DNA of 64,000 nt from Chitinophagaceae bacterium (GTDB lineage Bacteria; Bacteroidota; Bacteroidia; Chitinophagales; Chitinophagaceae). The position numbers and the translations under genes were made by a program. The notes under the pieces were generated by a model. The model made no database searches, had not been told where the DNA came from, and saw only the letters and a list, made by a program, of their open reading frames with translations. Location: contig JANYCA010000202.1 of the NCBI GenBank assembly GCA_025360525.1, positions 1-64,000 on the forward strand, written 5' to 3'. This document shows positions 45,431-54,266 of this stretch, piece after piece. Every line of letters begins with the position of its first letter. Position 1 is the stretch's first letter.

Positions 45431-46645
45431 CTAAATTTCCAGCAGTGCTTTTACAGGATCTTTACCAAATAGCAGCAAAGCAGGGTTTTCTAATAATTCT
45501 TTTACCCTTACTAGAAAGCTAACGGACTCTCTTCCATCAATTACCCGATGGTCGTAGCTTAAAGCCAGGTACATCATCGGTTTTACCACAACCTGTCCAT
45601 TAATGGCCATTGGCCGTTCCTGAATTTTGTGCATGCCAAGGATAGCGCTTTGTGGTATATTGATAATAGGGGTACTCATTAAGGATCCAAAAACACCTCC
45701 ATTGGTAATAGTAAACGTACCACCACTCATTTCCTCGATAGTTAATTTATTTTCTTTTGCTTTTGTAGCAAGTTCCACCACTTTCTTTTCTATTTCGGCC
45801 ATACTAAGGCTTTCTGCATTTCTTATTACGGGCACCACCAAACCTTTGGGAGCCGATACTGCAATAGAAATGTCGCAGAAATCATGGTAAACAACCTGTT
45901 CACCATCAATCTTAGCGTTAACGGCTGGCCATTCCTGCAATGCAAAACAACATGCTTTGGTAAAGAAACTCATAAAACCAAGGTTTACGCCATGCAGTTC
46001 TTTGAATTTGTCTTTATTTTTTAACCTGATTTCCATAATGGCACTCATATCTACTTCGTTAAAAGTAGTAAGCATGGCGGTAGTATTTTTTGCTTCCACC
46101 AGGCGCCTGCTAATAGTTTTTCGCAGCGCACTCATTTTTTCCGAACGCTCGTTTCTTCCAAATGATGCGATACCAGATTTTCTTCCGGGGTTGTTTAGGG
46201 CATCAATTACATCCTGTTTAAAAATTTTACCATTACTACCTGTGGGGGTTACTGTTTTAGGATCCAGTTTTTTATCAGCTATGATGGCTGCAGCTACAGG
46301 AGTAGCTTTTATAGTTGATTCAGTTACTGCTTCCGTTACAGTTGGTGCTGCCTGTTCCGGTTGTTTTACTATTTCTTTATTATTCTCTGGTGCGGATGCT
46401 GGTTGCGCTGCACTTGTATCAATGCTGCAGACGATATCCCCTATTTTTAAAGTATCCCCTTCGGCGGCAATTATTTTTAGTACCCCGGCCTGTTCCGCAT
46501 TAATTTCAAAGGTTGCTTTTTCGCTTTCCAATTCTGCAATTACCTCGTCCCTTTCTACCCATTCGCCATTTTTTTTAATCCATTTTACCAGTGTTACCTC
46601 TGTTATACTTTCTCCAACGGAAGGCACTTTAATTTCTGCAACCAT
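45431..46645 (-). CDS. odhB: Dihydrolipoyllysine succinyltransferase, E2 of 2-oxoglutarate dehydrogenase
   Basis: A 404-residue E2 component that transfers succinyl groups to CoA in the TCA cycle. The lipoyl domain is at residues 1-77 with lipoyl-lysine K43 in ESEKATFEI. An Ala/Pro/Val-rich linker follows, then the peripheral subunit-binding domain (about 130-165), then the catalytic domain with YDHRVIDGRES (His and Asp of the active site) near the C terminus. The E1 (sucA) gene is not in this window, whereas it is often adjacent. Substrate choice (succinyl rather than acetyl) is from overall sequence style. Confidence 0.92.
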   Translation of the reverse strand: MVAEIKVPSVGESITEVTLVKWIKKNGEWVERDEVIAELESEKATFEINAEQAGVLKIIAAEGDTLKIGDIVCSIDTSAAQPASAPENNKEIVKQPEQAAPTVTEAVTESTIKATPVAAAIIADKKLDPKTVTPTGSNGKIFKQDVIDALNNPGRKSGIASFGRNERSEKMSALRKTISRRLVEAKNTTAMLTTFNEVDMSAIMEIRLKNKDKFKELHGVNLGFMSFFTKACCFALQEWPAVNAKIDGEQVVYHDFCDISIAVSAPKGLVVPVIRNAESLSMAEIEKKVVELATKAKENKLTIEEMSGGTFTITNGGVFGSLMSTPIINIPQSAILGMHKIQERPMAINGQVVVKPMMYLALSYDHRVIDGRESVSFLVRVKELLENPALLLFGKDPVKALLEI

Positions 46646-46827
46646 ATATTATGTTTAAGAAGGGCGAATTTCGGTGAATTTGCAGAATGAAAACAGATTT
46701 TATTTTTAAAAAATAAAAAAATACCCTATTTAAGGTATTGGTTATTCAAATCCTTTTCTTTATTTTTATTAAAATTTTCAGTATCCCGCCATTTAATAAA
46801 TCACAGTATCCGAATACTAAATTTGTT

Positions 46828-46857
46828 TTTGCCGAATTGAATAACTTATTATTTTTG
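46828..46857 (+). promoter_or_regulatory. Near-canonical Bacteroidota promoter of the surface-protein pair
   Basis: TTTG (46828-46831), 18 nt, then TATTTTTG (46850-46857). Both elements match the Bacteroidota consensus. The predicted transcript start is near 46863, about 28 nt before the ATG at 46891, which also supports that start choice. Confidence 0.65.
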
Positions 46858-46890
46858 AAAATCTATTTTATAATCACTAAAATTCTATTC

Positions 46891-48501
46891 ATGAGGTCCA
46901 AAAAATTACACTTAATGATGCTTGGTTTAACAGCAGGTGCTTTCTGTAACATAGCATCTGCACAGTTATTTATTGACCAGGCAACGTTTACCATTCAGTC
47001 TGGCGCAACAGTTACCGTTCAGGGTGATGTCACCAGCAACACAGATATCCTGGGAACAGGGAAGGTGATACTAAAGGGTGCTGCCAATCAAAACGTAAAT
47101 ATGGGTGGCTTTACAATCCCAAATGTGGAGATTGATAACGCCGCCAATGTTACTTTAACTGGAAATGCGAATATCGGATCAAGTTTACTTTTTACAAACG
47201 GAAAGATTTTAATTGGTTCAAATAATCTTACACTCTCAGATGTTGCAACTGCATCTGGAGGAGGTATAAGTAAATTTGTTGAAACTAATGGAACCGGTCA
47301 GGTTATTAAGTTATTAACAACTAATGTAACTGCCGTTGAAATACCGGTTGGTTCGGGCTCTAGTTATCGTCCTGCATTTATTACTTCTAGCGGAACCTAT
47401 TCTGCAGCAAATGTTGGCGTAAAAGTTTTGCCAATTGTTGAACCAAATGCTCCTCCAAAAATTTCGGATTTTCTTGCTGTTTACTGGCCAATTACAAAAA
47501 CAGGTGTAACAGGAACTGTAACGGTTACTGGCCAATATATCGATGGTACTGACGTAAATGGGACCGAAGCAAACCTTCGTGGGTACTTCTTTAATGGTAC
47601 AGACTGGAATTCAACTGGCGAAACACATGACGCAGCATTAAATAGAGTTGCTGCTCCAATAGCTACTGCCTCAGGTAACTTATACGGAATGGATAAGTTT
47701 GTTTTAGCAAAAGCTAAAGTCTTTTTACAAGGAGCATTTAATGGCACCGTAATGACTACTCTTTTGCGTACTCCAACCAATTTGATTCCGCTAACTGATC
47801 CATATCGTTCAGCCCCATTCACAGCTAATTTTCCCCACGTAGCAAATACCATTGCTGAAACAGCACAAGCTGCGGTGTTCAATACTCAAGTTAACGCAAC
47901 AGACAATATTGTAGACTGGGTTTTTGTAGAACTTAGAAGTAATGTTGCTCCAGGCAATACAGTATTACAAACAAGGAGTGCCTTACTGAAAAGCGATGGT
48001 AACATTGTTGATATTGACGGAAAAAGTCCAGTTACCTTTAATAATACTGTTAACGGAAATTACACTATTGCCGTTAGACATCGCAATCACTTAGGTATAA
48101 GTGCAGACCCTTCCACAAATCTTTTGGCTTTAGCAGAGCAGAAATCGACGGCTCCATTGTTAGATTTAACCACTGCTACTGATGCTCAGATTTTTGGTAC
48201 TTCTGCAGCTTTTAAGGTTGTTTCAGGAAAGAATGTAATGTGGGCTGGTAATGCTAATTTTAATACGCTTGTTAGCTATACTGGTTTATCAAACGACAAG
48301 GACTATTTATTCGTTACAACTCTTAAGAATAATGGATCTTCAGGCGGTTCTTTAAGTAATGTTTATTCTTCTGCGGATATGAATTTAAATAGAAATGTTA
48401 ACTACACAGGTTTTAATAATGACAAGGATGTGTTGTTCATCAGTGTAATGGCAACAAACGGTGCAGGTTCAAATAATAAAATTCAAACCTTACCAAACTA
48501 G
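46891..48501 (+). CDS. Exported surface-type protein of unknown function
   Basis: A 536-residue protein with a signal peptide (LMMLGLTAGAFCNIASAQ). I use the ATG at 46891; the longer frame upstream has no ATG and would cross the promoter. The N-terminal part is rich in beta-helix-like Gly/Asn/Thr repeats (GTGKVILKGAANQNVNMGG). The C-terminal half has the pattern DWVFVELRSN, GNIVDIDGKSP, YTIAVRHRNHLGI found in many T9SS-exported Bacteroidota proteins. It ends with two related segments containing YTGLSNDKDYLF and YTGFNNDKDVLF. No sorting domain of its own is visible. It is followed after 53 nt by a protein that has one. Confidence 0.75.
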   Translation: MRSKKLHLMMLGLTAGAFCNIASAQLFIDQATFTIQSGATVTVQGDVTSNTDILGTGKVILKGAANQNVNMGGFTIPNVEIDNAANVTLTGNANIGSSLLFTNGKILIGSNNLTLSDVATASGGGISKFVETNGTGQVIKLLTTNVTAVEIPVGSGSSYRPAFITSSGTYSAANVGVKVLPIVEPNAPPKISDFLAVYWPITKTGVTGTVTVTGQYIDGTDVNGTEANLRGYFFNGTDWNSTGETHDAALNRVAAPIATASGNLYGMDKFVLAKAKVFLQGAFNGTVMTTLLRTPTNLIPLTDPYRSAPFTANFPHVANTIAETAQAAVFNTQVNATDNIVDWVFVELRSNVAPGNTVLQTRSALLKSDGNIVDIDGKSPVTFNNTVNGNYTIAVRHRNHLGISADPSTNLLALAEQKSTAPLLDLTTATDAQIFGTSAAFKVVSGKNVMWAGNANFNTLVSYTGLSNDKDYLFVTTLKNNGSSGGSLSNVYSSADMNLNRNVNYTGFNNDKDVLFISVMATNGAGSNNKIQTLPN

Positions 48502-48554
48502 AGTGCAGAACAACATAGAACAGAAAACTTTTTTAATATTTCAAAAAAAAACAG

Positions 48555-49757
48555 ATGAAAAAAAATTTTATAATAATACTTATTTTTTTGCTGGTTGCCT
48601 TTAGTAGTTTAACCGCACAAACGAGTATGCAGGCAAGTATTGGTTCAGGTTCGGCAGCTACCAGAGCAATAATTTATATGAAAGCGCTGAGGCCCACGCC
48701 GGGTGCTGTAACTGAAACGATCAGTACTTTAGATTTTAATGTTGGTGTAGATGCGTCTGCTTACACTACTGCGCCAATGGTATCGGTTATTTCTAATGTC
48801 TTTGGAATAACTTGGACAGTTGAGCCTGCACTTAATGAAGGTGGTTTTTGGAATTATCATATTTTTAAAACAGTAGATATTTCTTATTCATTTACCACCG
48901 ATTTGGAAACGGCTGTAATGGAGATAGAGTTAACTGGAGGCGCACCGACTCCAATAAGTTCGGTGGCCAATTTGTCTCTGGTAACATTAACAGATGCCGG
49001 TTCTACAGGGGCAGTAGTTTATTATTGCACAGGAACAATCTTTTCTGATGGCAGCAGCTTATATTATTCCCGCCCTACCGATAAAGGCTTTGTAACAACA
49101 GCAACCAATGGTTTTAGTTATCGCCCAACTTCAATTAATAGCACAACAGGAACTACGCCTTCAACAGCGACCATTTTAGCGGCTCCTGCGCCAGTTAAAT
49201 TTTTAGGATTTAATGTTATCAAAAACAAGGATAAAGCTTTGCTTACATGGTTTGTTGAAAATGAGGCATCGATTACCGATAGATATGAAATTTTGAGAAG
49301 CACAAACGGCCGTGATTTTACTGCGATTAAGACAATTGCTGCATTAAATAACGGAAGAAGCGCCAATTCCTATTCTTTTACTCAGGAAGAACTTTCAAAG
49401 ATCACTAAGTCAGGGATAATCTACTTCCGCATAAAACAATATGATAAAGATGGTAAATTTGCCTTGACAGATATCAAAAGTGTCCGCTTAAATTTAGCAG
49501 GTATTTTCGCTGGTGTTTATCCAAACCCAATCAAGCAAAATACAACATTGACTTTTGATTTAGTTGAAAATTCACGAGTAACTTATTCAATTACAGACGT
49601 ATCTGGTAAAACAATGGAGACTTACCAGGTTGACGGATTTAAAGGTTCAAACATCAAAACGTTGAATCTTGGAAAATATGCAGCTGGCCCCTATACTTTA
49701 AAAGTGCAGGCCGGTGATGATGTTATAACATTACCAATTGTAAAGGCTTCTAACTAA
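48555..49757 (+). CDS. Exported protein with T9SS type A sorting domain
   Basis: A 400-residue protein with a signal peptide (IILIFLLVAFSSLTAQ), a variable N-terminal beta domain (about 20-200), and a fibronectin-like/LTWFVENEASITDRYEILRS segment (about 215-310). The C-terminal sorting domain (about 320-400) has GVYPNPIKQNTTLTF and KYAAGPYTLKVQ, typical of the type A (Por secretion) family. It should be exported by T9SS and anchored to the cell surface. It is probably co-transcribed with the preceding gene from the promoter at 46828. Function is unknown. Confidence 0.85.
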   Translation: MKKNFIIILIFLLVAFSSLTAQTSMQASIGSGSAATRAIIYMKALRPTPGAVTETISTLDFNVGVDASAYTTAPMVSVISNVFGITWTVEPALNEGGFWNYHIFKTVDISYSFTTDLETAVMEIELTGGAPTPISSVANLSLVTLTDAGSTGAVVYYCTGTIFSDGSSLYYSRPTDKGFVTTATNGFSYRPTSINSTTGTTPSTATILAAPAPVKFLGFNVIKNKDKALLTWFVENEASITDRYEILRSTNGRDFTAIKTIAALNNGRSANSYSFTQEELSKITKSGIIYFRIKQYDKDGKFALTDIKSVRLNLAGIFAGVYPNPIKQNTTLTFDLVENSRVTYSITDVSGKTMETYQVDGFKGSNIKTLNLGKYAAGPYTLKVQAGDDVITLPIVKASN

Positions 49758-49777
49758 ATATTTACAATTGAACTTAC

Positions 49778-49815
49778 AAAACACAAAGCCCACCATTTGG
49801 TGGGTTTTGTGTTTT
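49778..49815. terminator. Bidirectional terminator between the T9SS gene and dprA
   Basis: A long stem of about 16 bp (AAACACAAAGCCCACC against GGTGGGTTTTGTGTTT) with a 4-nt loop. T/A runs flank it on both sides, so it can serve the plus-strand surface-protein unit and the minus-strand dprA gene. Confidence 0.8.
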
Positions 49816-49864
49816 ATGAAATTGAGCAGATAACTTGATTGTTTTTTATACCCATTATTTCCCC

Positions 49865-50965
49865 TCAGATCAGCTTATAAATTTTACCTGGCAAACAGGC
49901 TATTACATTTTGCATTTCTAACATCAAAAGGGCAGCAGCTACAGCGCTGCTATTAAGTCCTGATTTAAAATACAATTCATCGATTTGAATCTGGGGTTGT
50001 TGCTGCAATATATCTACAACAATTTTTTCATCGGGACTTAATTCAATGAATAACGCTCTTTGTTTGGATATGGCTGTTTTAGCTATGGGTTTCCAGTTCA
50101 TCATTTCAAGTAAGTCTTCAGCATTGTTTATCAGCGAAGCTTTATTATTTTTAATAAGGAAATTACAGCCCTCACTTTTACTATCCGTTGTTCGTCCGGG
50201 AATGGCGAATACATCTTTGTTATATCCATTACCTAATTCAGCAGTAATTAAGGAACCGCCCTTTTTACCACTTTCAATAACAATTACGGCGTCTGAGATA
50301 CCTGCAACTATCCTGTTTCTTTTTGGGAAATTCTGTTTATCCGGATTGGTTTGGCTAATGAATTCTGTCAATAATCCCCCTTGAGTGGTCATCTGTTTTG
50401 CCAACGATTTATTTTGTGTAGGATAAATTCTGTCAAGCCCATGCGCCAGCACCCCCACTGTTGATAAATTATTTTTTAAGGCAGCTTTATGTGCAATCGT
50501 GTCGATACCGAAGGCCAGGCCACTCACTACTAAAATATTTTCATTGCTGCAGTCTTCTATTAATTTTTCACAAACAGACTTACCGTAATCGGAATTATTT
50601 CGGGTGCCTACAATGGAAATTATTTTTGAACAATTTAAGTCGGCATTACCACGGTAGTATAATAAAGTTGGACTATCATAACAGTTTAACAGCCGTTGTG
50701 GATAAATTGGATCATTAATAAAAAGGGGCGTAATTTTATATTGGTCAATAAACTTTATTTCATTTTCACTGCTGGTGAAATCATTGAATGCCTTGATGCT
50801 TCCTGCTCTCACTGAGCCGATGCCCTCCATATATTCGAGGTCTTTTTTCTTTGCTTTAAAAATAGACTCAGCATCCCCAAAAGTGTTGACCAACGATTTT
50901 GCATTTACATCTCCTATATTTGGGATAAGTGTAAGCGCTATTTGATACAGCAGGTCGTTATGCAT
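49865..50965 (-). CDS. dprA: DNA processing protein DprA
   Basis: A 366-residue protein that loads RecA on incoming single-stranded DNA during natural transformation. The Rossmann-like DprA domain (about 80-290) shows VGTRNNSDYGKSVCEKLI, VSGLAFGIDTIAHKAAL and VIESGKKGGSLITAELG. An N-terminal helix-hairpin-helix-like segment (MEGIGSVRAGSI) and the C-terminal winged-helix domain (about 305-366) are also visible. Presence suggests competence potential, though no com genes lie in the window. Confidence 0.94.
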   Translation of the reverse strand: MHNDLLYQIALTLIPNIGDVNAKSLVNTFGDAESIFKAKKKDLEYMEGIGSVRAGSIKAFNDFTSSENEIKFIDQYKITPLFINDPIYPQRLLNCYDSPTLLYYRGNADLNCSKIISIVGTRNNSDYGKSVCEKLIEDCSNENILVVSGLAFGIDTIAHKAALKNNLSTVGVLAHGLDRIYPTQNKSLAKQMTTQGGLLTEFISQTNPDKQNFPKRNRIVAGISDAVIVIESGKKGGSLITAELGNGYNKDVFAIPGRTTDSKSEGCNFLIKNNKASLINNAEDLLEMMNWKPIAKTAISKQRALFIELSPDEKIVVDILQQQPQIQIDELYFKSGLNSSAVAAALLMLEMQNVIACLPGKIYKLI

Positions 50966-51127
50966 CAGCTTAAGTTGTTTTAAATATTATTATAAAACAA
51001 GTTAAACCATTGAAATATAATTTATGGCCGATTTATTCTTTTTTTCGAGGATTTATTATTGTGTAAATGGGATTTTGACATTTGTAAGGATGCAAACTTA
51101 ATTTCTTAATTACTTCCAGCGCATGCT

Positions 51128-53065
51128 TTAATTGCTTAAGACACTTAACTCAGTTCTCCTGTTTTGTGCCCTTCCTTCGGCTAAACTATTGTCTGAAACA
51201 GGTTTTGTAGCGCCCATGCCTTTAAACACAATCCTGTCTTTTGCAATTTGTTTGCTGGCCAGTAAATAGTTTGTTACTGCCACCGCCCTTCCTTCGGAAA
51301 GTAACAGGTTGTCCTGTGGCTTCCCGATATTATCTGTATGCCCGCTTATTAAAATTTTCAATTGAGGGTTATCTTTCATTAGCTGTATTATCTTATTCAG
51401 TTCTACTTGCGAAGCTGATTTTAACTCTGTCTGTTTGCTGTCAAAGAAGATATTGTTTAAAACAATCATAGCTCCTTGTTCTATCGGTTGCAAGGGAATA
51501 TCTGCCTTAAATATTGTGTCGAGCGAATTGCTACTTAAATCGTAGTGTGCAGAAAAAAACAGGTAACCTTTTCTGTTTACATTAAAAGCATAGTTTTTTC
51601 CAATGGGCAATGTTGTAAGATAATTACCCGCCTCATCTGTTTGAACTTTGCTAATAACCTGCTGTGTGTTTATGTCAGTGAGTTCTACAGAAGATGGCAG
51701 ACCCTCTTTTGTTTTTTCATCAAAAACCTGCCCCTTTACCCAAAAAATTTTTGGAGGACGAATATCTTCTCTTAATTGAAAACTATACAGATCCAACGCC
51801 CCCCTGCTTGTTACGCCATCACCGGCATAGTAAGCAGTTTTGCCATCTGCAGCCACTATTAAAGACCCTTCGTCATTAATAGTATTTACTGGGTAGCCAA
51901 GGTTTACAGGTTCACCCCACCTACTGTCTGGTTGTTTTTTTGAAAAAAATAAATCTGTTTGTCCGTAACCCGGATGGCCATTGCTGTTGAAGAAAAGCGT
52001 TTGGTTATCGGCATACATGAAAGCACAGCTTTCATCAGCTTTGGTATTTACATCCGGGCCAAGGTTGATTGGACTACCCCAATTACCCTTTTCATTTTTG
52101 TGTGATACCCAAATATCCCTGCCTCCATAACCATCCGGCCGATCGCTGCTGAAATACAGATCTCTTTTATCTGGTGATAGGGATGGCGAAGATTCCCAAT
52201 AATCTGTATTGATAACCGGGCCTAAATTCTGTGCTTCCGACCAACCAATTTTTGTTTTATAAGAAATATATAAATCACAGCTTCCCGTCCCCTCCGGGTA
52301 ATTACAACCGGTGAAAACAATCCATTCTCCATCCTGCGAAATGTTTTGAGCCCCCTCATTTAAATTAGTATTTACGCTGCCTGAAAGTGGCATGGCTTTA
52401 CTCCAACTCCCATTTTTTAATTCGCATTCATAAAAGTCTTCATCTCTTTCTACCCGCCGGGTAAAAATTAATTTCTTTCCATCAATGGTGAGTGCAGGAT
52501 AGTATTCCGGGTAAATAGAATTTACACTGTCACCCATATTTTGAGGCGCAAACACATAATTTTTTGTAGGATGTTGTTGGTCGTATGCCAGGGCAAATTC
52601 GTACACACTTTTTCTGTAGTTTGCCGCTTTCAGGCTTCTTTCATTGAGCGTTTTATTTTTTAAAAAAATATTTACAGCATCCAATGAGCGTTGAAATTGC
52701 CCTATGCCAGCTAAGGAAATTGAATAAGGGAGGTAATACTCAGCCGCATAAACGGAATCTAAATGAAGGCCTTTTTCAAAATCAGCCACAGAAGAATCAT
52801 ATTTTTTCATGTTGGCATAAATGCCTGCCCTGGTGAGCCACGCATCTACAAACTTGGGATCAATTTCCAGCGCATTGGCAATTTTTTCCATAGCGGCAGG
52901 ATATTGCTCATTTTGTGCATCATCATATGCCTTACCATATATCTCTGCCGCTTGCTTATTTACATTTTCTGGATTGTACCATTGGGCCCGGGCAATAAAG
53001 CTTTGTAAGATAAAAATGAATAATAAAAGTATGGTTTGCCGGTATGCTGTAATTAGTATTTTCAT
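51128..53065 (-). CDS. OmpA-family protein with TPR, PD40 propeller and CRD-like domains (PorE-like)
   Basis: A 645-residue exported protein with a signal peptide (LLLFIFILQSFIARAQ). Domain order is TPR repeats (about 30-125), a PD40/WD40-like propeller (about 185-400; repeats with TNLNEGAQNISQDGEWIVF and ESSPSLSPDKRDLYFSSDR), a carboxypeptidase-regulatory-like beta domain (about 425-510), and the peptidoglycan-binding OmpA domain (about 535-645; ILISGHTDNIGKPQDNLLLS). The TPR-propeller-CRD-OmpA plan is that of PorE, a T9SS component in Porphyromonas, but Bacteroidota have several paralogues and PorE is a lipoprotein, whereas no lipobox Cys is visible here. Confidence 0.85.
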   Translation of the reverse strand: MKILITAYRQTILLLFIFILQSFIARAQWYNPENVNKQAAEIYGKAYDDAQNEQYPAAMEKIANALEIDPKFVDAWLTRAGIYANMKKYDSSVADFEKGLHLDSVYAAEYYLPYSISLAGIGQFQRSLDAVNIFLKNKTLNERSLKAANYRKSVYEFALAYDQQHPTKNYVFAPQNMGDSVNSIYPEYYPALTIDGKKLIFTRRVERDEDFYECELKNGSWSKAMPLSGSVNTNLNEGAQNISQDGEWIVFTGCNYPEGTGSCDLYISYKTKIGWSEAQNLGPVINTDYWESSPSLSPDKRDLYFSSDRPDGYGGRDIWVSHKNEKGNWGSPINLGPDVNTKADESCAFMYADNQTLFFNSNGHPGYGQTDLFFSKKQPDSRWGEPVNLGYPVNTINDEGSLIVAADGKTAYYAGDGVTSRGALDLYSFQLREDIRPPKIFWVKGQVFDEKTKEGLPSSVELTDINTQQVISKVQTDEAGNYLTTLPIGKNYAFNVNRKGYLFFSAHYDLSSNSLDTIFKADIPLQPIEQGAMIVLNNIFFDSKQTELKSASQVELNKIIQLMKDNPQLKILISGHTDNIGKPQDNLLLSEGRAVAVTNYLLASKQIAKDRIVFKGMGATKPVSDNSLAEGRAQNRRTELSVLSN

Positions 53066-53463
53066 TAGCGCTATTAGGCGGACGAAGGTAAATAAGATTT
53101 GATAAAATTTTTTGCTAAAACTTGTAGTGGGAGGAAATTAAATTTCTTTTACAATAGGTTTAATTAAAGCAGCAGTCGCTTTATTATTTAAGTGGCTTTC
53201 TTTTATACTTTGAATATTGCCTTACATCACCTTAAATGAAATCCTCCCGGGAAGCTGCCTGGCGAAAGCTAATTTGATTATTTCGAGTTTGATTAAAAAG
53301 AAACCTATAATTTTCATTCCAATCTCCTCCTCGGGAGGGGCTATGAGTGGTTATTTCCCAATAGTTTACACCTTCAAAAATCCGCATTCGTTAATCGGAA
53401 TGACGGCTTCAGTTAACGATCCTATCTTCTGTAATAATTAACTTTATCAGCCTTCCAATACAG
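53066..53463. other. Gene-free stretch between the OmpA/PD40 gene and queE
   Basis: A 398-bp interval. It holds a possible promoter element at 53083. The frame at 53217-53441 on the plus strand begins with TTG and encodes nothing recognisable. A small GC-rich inverted repeat (CTCC/GGAG) lies near 53325-53340. I see no other structure. Confidence 0.55.
53083..53090 (-). promoter_or_regulatory. Possible -7 element of the OmpA/PD40 gene
   Basis: On the minus strand, TACCTTCG, one mismatch from TAnnTTTG, 17 nt before the ATG at 53065. No -33 box was found at standard spacing. Confidence 0.3.
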
Positions 53464-54111
53464 TTACGGAACGTTAATATATTTATGAATTTGCAACGAC
53501 AGTTCCCATCGGGGATGTTGCTTGATGTATTCAATAATCAGCGGTGTAACCACGGAGGCTTTATCCCATTCGGGTTGTAGGTATAACTTGCAGTTGGGCA
53601 AAACCTTTGCGGCGTATTCCTCTGCCCATTTAAAATCTGACTGATTAAAGATCACCACTTTTAATTCGTTGGCAAATGGAACTACTTCCGGTATGGGTGC
53701 TTTAAACTTTTTGGGCGAAAGGCATATCCAATTCCAGCTGCCGCTTAATGGATGAGCACCGGATGTTTCGATATTGGTTTCAAATCCCCTTAACTGTAAG
53801 GCATTTGTCAATTCGGTAAGATCATGCATTAATGGTTCGCCTCCTGTAATTACAACGAGGGCTTTTGCTGCCGTTGTACTGTGCGAAGGGGTGTTTTCGA
53901 TGATGGTTGCTGCAATTTCGGCAACGCTCATTTTTGGATGTGTATTGGCATCCCAGCTATCTTTTACATCGCACCATACACAACCTACATCACATCCGCC
54001 AAGCCGCACAAAGTAAGCCGCACGGCCCTGGTGAAAACCTTCTCCCTGAATGGTGTAAAAATGTTCCATTACCGGAAGTGCTTGTGTAGAGAGAATGGCT
54101 GGTTGATTCAT
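53464..54111 (-). CDS. queE: 7-carboxy-7-deazaguanine synthase
   Basis: A 215-residue radical-SAM enzyme that makes the 7-carboxy-7-deazaguanine precursor of queuosine. The cluster-binding cysteines are C40, C44 and C47 in GGCDVGCVWCDVK (CxxxCxxC). The substrate-side motif is HFYTIQGEGFHQG at residues 17-29, followed by VITGGEPLMHDL. Length fits the compact QueE forms. The other queuosine genes (queC, queD) are not in the window. Confidence 0.93.
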   Translation of the reverse strand: MNQPAILSTQALPVMEHFYTIQGEGFHQGRAAYFVRLGGCDVGCVWCDVKDSWDANTHPKMSVAEIAATIIENTPSHSTTAAKALVVITGGEPLMHDLTELTNALQLRGFETNIETSGAHPLSGSWNWICLSPKKFKAPIPEVVPFANELKVVIFNQSDFKWAEEYAAKVLPNCKLYLQPEWDKASVVTPLIIEYIKQHPRWELSLQIHKYINVP

Positions 54112-54266
54112 GCTGCTTTTTGCTGTTGAATTTGCAAAGGAAACGAATTAGTAGGTGGTTCGAAGAGAAACTTTTTAATGGCGAACGAAATCAACACAGT
54201 CCTGCAACCAACTTGCCAGGGAACTTTGCTAACCTGCTTCATTAATTTTCGTAGATCAGTCAAACA

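Noticed and set aside
53217..53441. 74-codon plus-strand frame before queE
   Set aside because: TTG start, no recognisable motif, and it runs toward a convergent gene with no promoter.
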